DNA of 64,000 nt, from contig NZ_FPKU01000002.1 of the NCBI RefSeq assembly GCF_900119845.1, positions 1 to 64,000 on the forward strand, read 5' to 3'. Below, in pieces: positions 60,275 to 64,000 of this stretch. This DNA is from Devosia enhydra. Its GTDB lineage: Bacteria; Pseudomonadota; Alphaproteobacteria; Rhizobiales; Devosiaceae. Under the pieces are notes generated by a model, which saw nothing but the letters and a program-made list of their open reading frames with translations, did not search any database and was not told the origin of the DNA. Positions within the stretch are counted from its first letter, which is position 1. Each line of letters starts with the position of its first letter. Made by a program: the position numbers and the translations under genes.

Positions 60275-60955
60275 TCAGCGCCGGAAGGCGAGATGGTGCA
60301 GCGATTCCAGGCTTTCGAGGACCGCGGCGCACAGTTCAGCGACCTCTTCGGAGGGATGGAGCAGGTCCGGCACCATGATGGTCTGCATGCCGGCCGCCGC
60401 CGCGGCGCGCACCCCGGCATGGGAATCTTCGACCGCAAGACAGTGCAGCGGATCGATGCCCAGCCGCGAGGCGGCCATGAGATAGGGCTCGGGGTGCGGC
60501 TTGGGGTTGGTCACATCCTCGCGCGTTACGATGGTTTCGAACATCGAGAGCAGTCCGGCCCCGCCCAGATGGGTATGGGCGTGCACCGAGCGCGACGAGG
60601 TCGCCACAGCAAGGGGAATGCCGCGCCCGCGCAATTCGTCGATGAAGTCGCGCGCCCCATGCTTGACCGGCACGACGCCCGCCATGCGCTCATGCATGTG
60701 GGTGCGGCAATGGTCGTTGAAGAGCTCATAGGGGAAGCTCACGCCATAGGCTTCCACCAGCAGCCGGTTAGTCGCCTCGTGGCTCGACCCTACCATCGAG
60801 AGCTGGATGGTGTCGGTCATCTCGAAGCCCAGGTCGCGGGCCACGTCGAACACGATCTCGCGGAACACCGCTTCGGTGTCGAGCAGCGTGCCGTCCATGT
60901 CGAAGATCACGGCGGAAAAGGGCTTGAGGCTGGTGTCGGGCGTCTTGAACATCAT
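60275..60955 (-). CDS. HAD-superfamily phosphatase
   Basis: A 226-residue HAD hydrolase of the beta-phosphoglucomutase/GS1-like type. Motif I is VIFDMDGTLLDTEA (nucleophile Asp), motif II is AVATSSRSVHAH, and motifs III-IV are NPKPHPEPYLMAASRLG and CLAVEDSHAGVRAAAAAGM. A four-helix cap lies between motifs I and II. It dephosphorylates a small sugar phosphate or nucleotide, unspecified. The ATG at 60955 or the one directly after it is the start; neither has a strong ribosome-binding site. Confidence 0.9.
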   Translation of the reverse strand: MMFKTPDTSLKPFSAVIFDMDGTLLDTEAVFREIVFDVARDLGFEMTDTIQLSMVGSSHEATNRLLVEAYGVSFPYELFNDHCRTHMHERMAGVVPVKHGARDFIDELRGRGIPLAVATSSRSVHAHTHLGGAGLLSMFETIVTREDVTNPKPHPEPYLMAASRLGIDPLHCLAVEDSHAGVRAAAAAGMQTIMVPDLLHPSEEVAELCAAVLESLESLHHLAFRR

Positions 60956-60999
60956 ACCGATATAGGGCGATTTGCCCGGGCCTGAAAGGGCGTGCCGGC

Positions 61000-61695
61000 T
61001 CAGCCCTGGTTTGCCGGCACCGCATCGGTCGGAGCAGCGGGAGCCCCGTCATTGGCGGGCGCCGTACCCTCGGCAGGGGCCGCCTCATTGGCCGGCGCAC
61101 CCTCTGTCGCTTCTGGCTCGGCGACGGAAAAATCGAGCGTGATCGGGGCAGCCTTGTCCGAGGCGATGTCGCGCGCCCGGTAGCGCAACTGGTAATTGCC
61201 AGGCTCGGCGCCCGAGAGATCGAGCGTCATGACGATGAGGAAATCGCGCACCCGCACCCGTGACTGCTGCACGACCTGGAGGAAATCGGGCTGCTCGAGC
61301 AGCACCGTGCCCTCGGGCGAGAGGATTTCGAGATCGATGTCGAAGCCGAAGCGATAGCCATCGCCTTCCGCCAGCCAGCCGAAACCCACCGGCTCGGCAT
61401 AGACGATGATCGGCTCGCCCGGCGCGAACACGGCATCGGGGCGCGCCTCGTAATCGCCGAACTCCGCATCCTCGCTTGCAACGAACAGCGCCTCGCGGAA
61501 AGTCAGGGGCGTGGCTTCCCACGCCGCATAGACCGCCTCTTCGGCGGCTGCGATGGCCTCGAGGCTCTGTGCCTGCACCGGGCCGGAGAGACCGAGCCCC
61601 GCCATGCCCAGGCCCGAGCAGAGCGCCATGAGCGCCACGCTCTTCCGGGCAAGCCTGCCCCATGATGCGCAATTATGGGACTGGTGGTCGGTCAT
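61000..61695 (-). CDS. Exported protein of unknown function behind a stress promoter
   Basis: A 231-residue secreted protein. A long signal peptide (RKSVALMALCSGLGMAGLGL, cleaved near VQAQ) is followed by a beta-rich domain with EPIIVYAEPVGFGWLAEGDG, FDIDLEILSPEGTVLLEQPD and DFLIVMTLDLSGAEPGNYQL, resembling an immunoglobulin-like fold. The last ~40 residues are Ala/Pro/Glu repeats. I do not recognise the family. AGGAGA precedes the ATG at 61695 and an EcfG-type promoter sits just upstream, between it and the mscS gene. Confidence 0.8.
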   Translation of the reverse strand: MTDHQSHNCASWGRLARKSVALMALCSGLGMAGLGLSGPVQAQSLEAIAAAEEAVYAAWEATPLTFREALFVASEDAEFGDYEARPDAVFAPGEPIIVYAEPVGFGWLAEGDGYRFGFDIDLEILSPEGTVLLEQPDFLQVVQQSRVRVRDFLIVMTLDLSGAEPGNYQLRYRARDIASDKAAPITLDFSVAEPEATEGAPANEAAPAEGTAPANDGAPAAPTDAVPANQG

Positions 61696-61719
61696 GGCCT
61701 GTCTCCTCTCCTGCCCCTC

Positions 61720-61744
61720 AACGGAAATGCTAGCCCCTCGTTCC
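61720..61744 (-). promoter_or_regulatory. EcfG-type general stress promoter
   Basis: On the minus strand GGAAC (61740-61744), 16-nt spacer, CGTT (61720-61723), matching the EcfG consensus. It points at the gene starting at 61695, with a predicted leader of about 18 nt. Confidence 0.7.
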
Positions 61745-61776
61745 CGGCGCGGCAAGCGCCCCCGCGCCATGTGCCC

Positions 61777-63942
61777 TCACTCGGGCACCGGCTGGTGCCG
61801 CAGGGCCGCGGCCGGGGGATCGGCGGGGGCGAAGACGGCGATGCGCTGCGGGCCGGCCAGCGGAATGCCGCGCTCTTCGAACACCGACATGACCTTGGCG
61901 AGAAAGGCGCGCTTGGCCGGCCATTGCTTGCCCGGCAGCGCCTTGATCTGGGCCCTGACCGTCACCCCGGTCTCGGTTATGGCCTCGACGCCGACCCAGT
62001 CGAACTCACCGATCACGCCCTCGCCCGCCGGGCTTGCCTTGACCCAGGCGAAGGCATCGGCCATCGCCGCCTTGACCGCGGCGAGATCGGCGGCATGGGC
62101 CACGGCGATGTCGCACATGGCGACCGAATAACCGCGCAAAAGGTTCGAGACCGTCGTCACCGCCGAGAACGGGATGACGTGATAGGCGCCATTGCCGTCC
62201 CTCAGCGCGGCCGAGCGGATGGTGAGCCGTTCGACCGAGCCGGTGACCCCGGCGATCGTCACCACGTCGCCCACATCCATGGCGCCTTCGAGCTGGATGA
62301 AGATACCGGTGATGATGTCCTGCACCAGCTTCTGGGCGCCAAAGCCCACCGCAAGGCCGATGACGCCGGCCGAGGCCAGCAGCGGGGCGATGTTGATGCC
62401 CACTTCCGAGAGCGTGAACATCGCCGCCATCACCACGATGGCGATGGTGGCGGCATTGCGCATCAGCACCAGCAGCGTGCGCTCGCGCGCCTTGAGCGGC
62501 GGGCCGGAATCGGGGTGGAAGCGATAATCGACCCAGGAATTGAGCGTGAGCCAGGCGACGAAGGCCGCAAGCAGGATCGCCGCCACCGTGAGCGTCGATG
62601 TCGCCACCCGCGCCCCCAGCTCGGATTCGAGCCAGCCGCCGAGATCGAACAGCCCGAGCTGGTCGAGCACGAAGGCGAACACCATGATGAAGACGAGGAG
62701 GCGCAGCGCCCCCAGCGCCTTCGGCACGAAGGCGTTGAGCCGCGTCTCGAGCAGCGGCACGCGCTCGGCCACCCGCGGCGGCACCCGAACCCCGCCCATG
62801 ATCAGGCGCCCCAGAAGGTGCGAGACCATGAAGCCGGCCACGATCGCGGCGACCAGCTTGGCGGTATTGCCGAGGATGGGCAGCACTTCGGTAGTGGGCT
62901 GCACCACGACCACCACGAAGAGCCCGATGAGATAGGCCAGCACCGGCAGGTGCCAGAACTGGGCGAGAAAGCTCATCCCCGAGCCGGCGCGCGCATGGGT
63001 GAAGGCCACGAGCCGCGCGGTCACCCGCTCGCGATAGTTGAGCACGAGGTTGACCAGCAGCGCCAGCATCACGGTCAGAACCGCCACCGAGACCATGGTG
63101 CCGGCATCGGCAGAAAGGCTGCGATTGGCGATGGGTACGAGCAGCAGTTGCCCGAACACCAGAACCGAGACCAGCACCCGGGCCCGTCGGGTCAGCTCAT
63201 AGGCGTCGGCATCCGAAAGCGGCAGGCCGCGCAGCTCGGCCCGGCGGGGAGACAGAAGCGCGCGGATCAGCGCCTGGCTGCCCTCGACGAGGAGAAAGGC
63301 GTTGAGGAAGGCCGAATGATGGAAGGCAATAAAACCCGGCGTGCCGAAAAAAGTGAGCGCCACGATGTGGCCGATGGCCCAGGCCAGCGCCACGAGCACG
63401 AGATTGCCCAGCGTGATGAAGAGCGCGGCCAGAACCCGCACCACGGCGGTGCCGAAGCGGGCTTTGGCGAGCAGCAGGCGGCGCAGCCGCTCGCCCACGA
63501 GCCGCAGCACAAGAAATGTCGCATAGGTAATGAGCGCCAGCAGCACGAGGTCGAGCAATTGCCGCCCGAGCGCATCGAAGTCGCCGCTGCCGATGGCGCC
63601 CAGCGTGCCGGGAAGGCCGGTGAGCTGGCGCCAGAAGCGCGCCGCCGAATCGGCCGCCACCTCGGCGGTCTGCTTGGTCATGTCCGCGAGCCGGCCGCCG
63701 AGCGAAGGGGCCGGAGGCGGAGCGGCCTCGACGGGGCCGGCGGTGTTGCCGATCTGCGCCTCGAGCTCCTCGATCAGCGTCTGGCGGGCCGCGTCGTCCT
63801 TGAGCACTTCGACGAGGGTTTCGAGCGGAGCCGCCTCGGCAGGAGCCGTCTCAGTTGTGGATGCCTCCTGCGCCGATACGGGGATGGCCATGAAAAGGCT
63901 GGCAAACAGGGCCACGATAAGGTTACGGACAAGAGGGGGCAT
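61777..63942 (-). CDS. Large MscS-type mechanosensitive ion channel
   Basis: A 721-residue channel with a signal peptide (MPPLVRNLIVALFASLFMAI), a periplasmic acidic linker, about ten membrane helices, and the MscS pore and beta domain at the C-terminal third: PLLASAGVIGLAVGFGAQKL, VQDIITGIFIQLEGAMDVGD and IRSAALRDGNGAYHVIPFSA. The extended N-terminal membrane region places it with YbiO/large MscS types that release solutes on osmotic downshift. The rest of the window to the right edge is intergenic. Confidence 0.92.
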   Translation of the reverse strand: MPPLVRNLIVALFASLFMAIPVSAQEASTTETAPAEAAPLETLVEVLKDDAARQTLIEELEAQIGNTAGPVEAAPPPAPSLGGRLADMTKQTAEVAADSAARFWRQLTGLPGTLGAIGSGDFDALGRQLLDLVLLALITYATFLVLRLVGERLRRLLLAKARFGTAVVRVLAALFITLGNLVLVALAWAIGHIVALTFFGTPGFIAFHHSAFLNAFLLVEGSQALIRALLSPRRAELRGLPLSDADAYELTRRARVLVSVLVFGQLLLVPIANRSLSADAGTMVSVAVLTVMLALLVNLVLNYRERVTARLVAFTHARAGSGMSFLAQFWHLPVLAYLIGLFVVVVVQPTTEVLPILGNTAKLVAAIVAGFMVSHLLGRLIMGGVRVPPRVAERVPLLETRLNAFVPKALGALRLLVFIMVFAFVLDQLGLFDLGGWLESELGARVATSTLTVAAILLAAFVAWLTLNSWVDYRFHPDSGPPLKARERTLLVLMRNAATIAIVVMAAMFTLSEVGINIAPLLASAGVIGLAVGFGAQKLVQDIITGIFIQLEGAMDVGDVVTIAGVTGSVERLTIRSAALRDGNGAYHVIPFSAVTTVSNLLRGYSVAMCDIAVAHAADLAAVKAAMADAFAWVKASPAGEGVIGEFDWVGVEAITETGVTVRAQIKALPGKQWPAKRAFLAKVMSVFEERGIPLAGPQRIAVFAPADPPAAALRHQPVPE

Positions 63943-64000
63943 GGAACCTGATGTTCGTTGAAAGTGATTGGGCGAAGTGACGACGCGGAACGCTGCAAGG

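Noticed and set aside
61675-63951. A 758-codon plus-strand frame over the MscS gene, and similar long frames at 17366-19357, 9162-11006 and 30438-31799
   Set aside because: All are shadows of recognised genes on the other strand. None has a family motif, ribosome-binding site or membrane pattern of its own.

Overview
The window is GC-rich, densely packed chromosome. It opens with the 5' end of a 16S rRNA gene transcribed leftward out of the window. Several features point to an alphaproteobacterium of the Hyphomicrobiales, plausibly Devosiaceae: a 16S leader with a Rhizobiales-type boxA, a CobN-type cobaltochelatase, addAB in place of recBCD, DUF1127, DUF1150 and DUF1236 proteins, an AccD with a degenerate zinc finger, and promoter motifs of the EcfG, RpoH and CtrA types. 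I see no CRISPR array, phage, integrase, insertion sequence or tRNA gene. Nearly everything is core chromosome with catabolic and transport operons, separated by dispersed palindromic repeats.

Layout. 0-1.7 kb: 16S 5' end, leader and promoter, then a SIMPL-domain protein. 1.8-9.9 kb (minus): trxA, addA, addB, murU-type nucleotidyltransferase and an unknown protein. 10-13 kb: extensin-family protein and lepA, divergent. 13.3-17.4 kb (plus): two stand-alone cyclic-nucleotide-binding-fold proteins flanking a DUF1236 protein, then YegP-like, CreA-like, a small membrane protein and a 1-Cys peroxiredoxin. 17.5-21.2 kb: two overlapping GT-C-like membrane proteins, one lacking the acidic motifs of the other. 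21.6-22.2 kb: repeats. 22.2-26.3 kb: zinc uptake (znuA and a flavin oxidoreductase on minus; znuC-znuB-zur on plus). 26.3-30.4 kb (minus): folC, a frameshifted GIY-YIG gene, accD, trpA and DUF1127. 30.5-33.8 kb: an oxidoreductase carrying an extra C-terminal domain, msrA and a complex tandem repeat. 33.9-40.2 kb: cobalamin riboswitch, HupE-type transporter, cobW, cobN, cobO. 40.2-47.8 kb (minus): a uronate operon (uxaC, TRAP transporter, GntR regulator, kduI, kduD). 48-52 kb: arylamine N-acetyltransferase, ribokinase-like kinase, glycosyltransferase, and hsp20 with a DUF1150 gene. 51.9-57.5 kb (minus): a second TRAP operon with cupin, epimerase, GntR and SDR genes. 57.8-64 kb: TSUP permease, unknown stress-type proteins, a cell-wall hydrolase, a HAD phosphatase and a large MscS-type channel.

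How the genes work together. The cobalamin block is one regulated unit: the riboswitch controls cobalt entry (HupE), the CobW metallochaperone, cobalt insertion (CobN) and corrinoid adenosylation (CobO). The two TRAP operons have the same plan: periplasmic binding protein, two permeases, sugar-acid enzymes and a FadR-type regulator behind a palindromic operator. Three genes of little-known function (13956, 58621, 61695) each carry a GGAAC-N16-CGTT promoter, which links them to the general stress response. Hsp20 has an RpoH-type promoter, and the cell-wall hydrolase has a perfect CtrA box.

The observations most worth following up are the Gfo/Idh/MocA oxidoreductase with a C-terminal domain resembling the Imm45 immunity family, the palindromic repeats whose inner stems differ in sequence but remain fully complementary, and the GT-C pair in which one member appears catalytically dead. 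All family assignments were made by reading the sequence; no database search was run.
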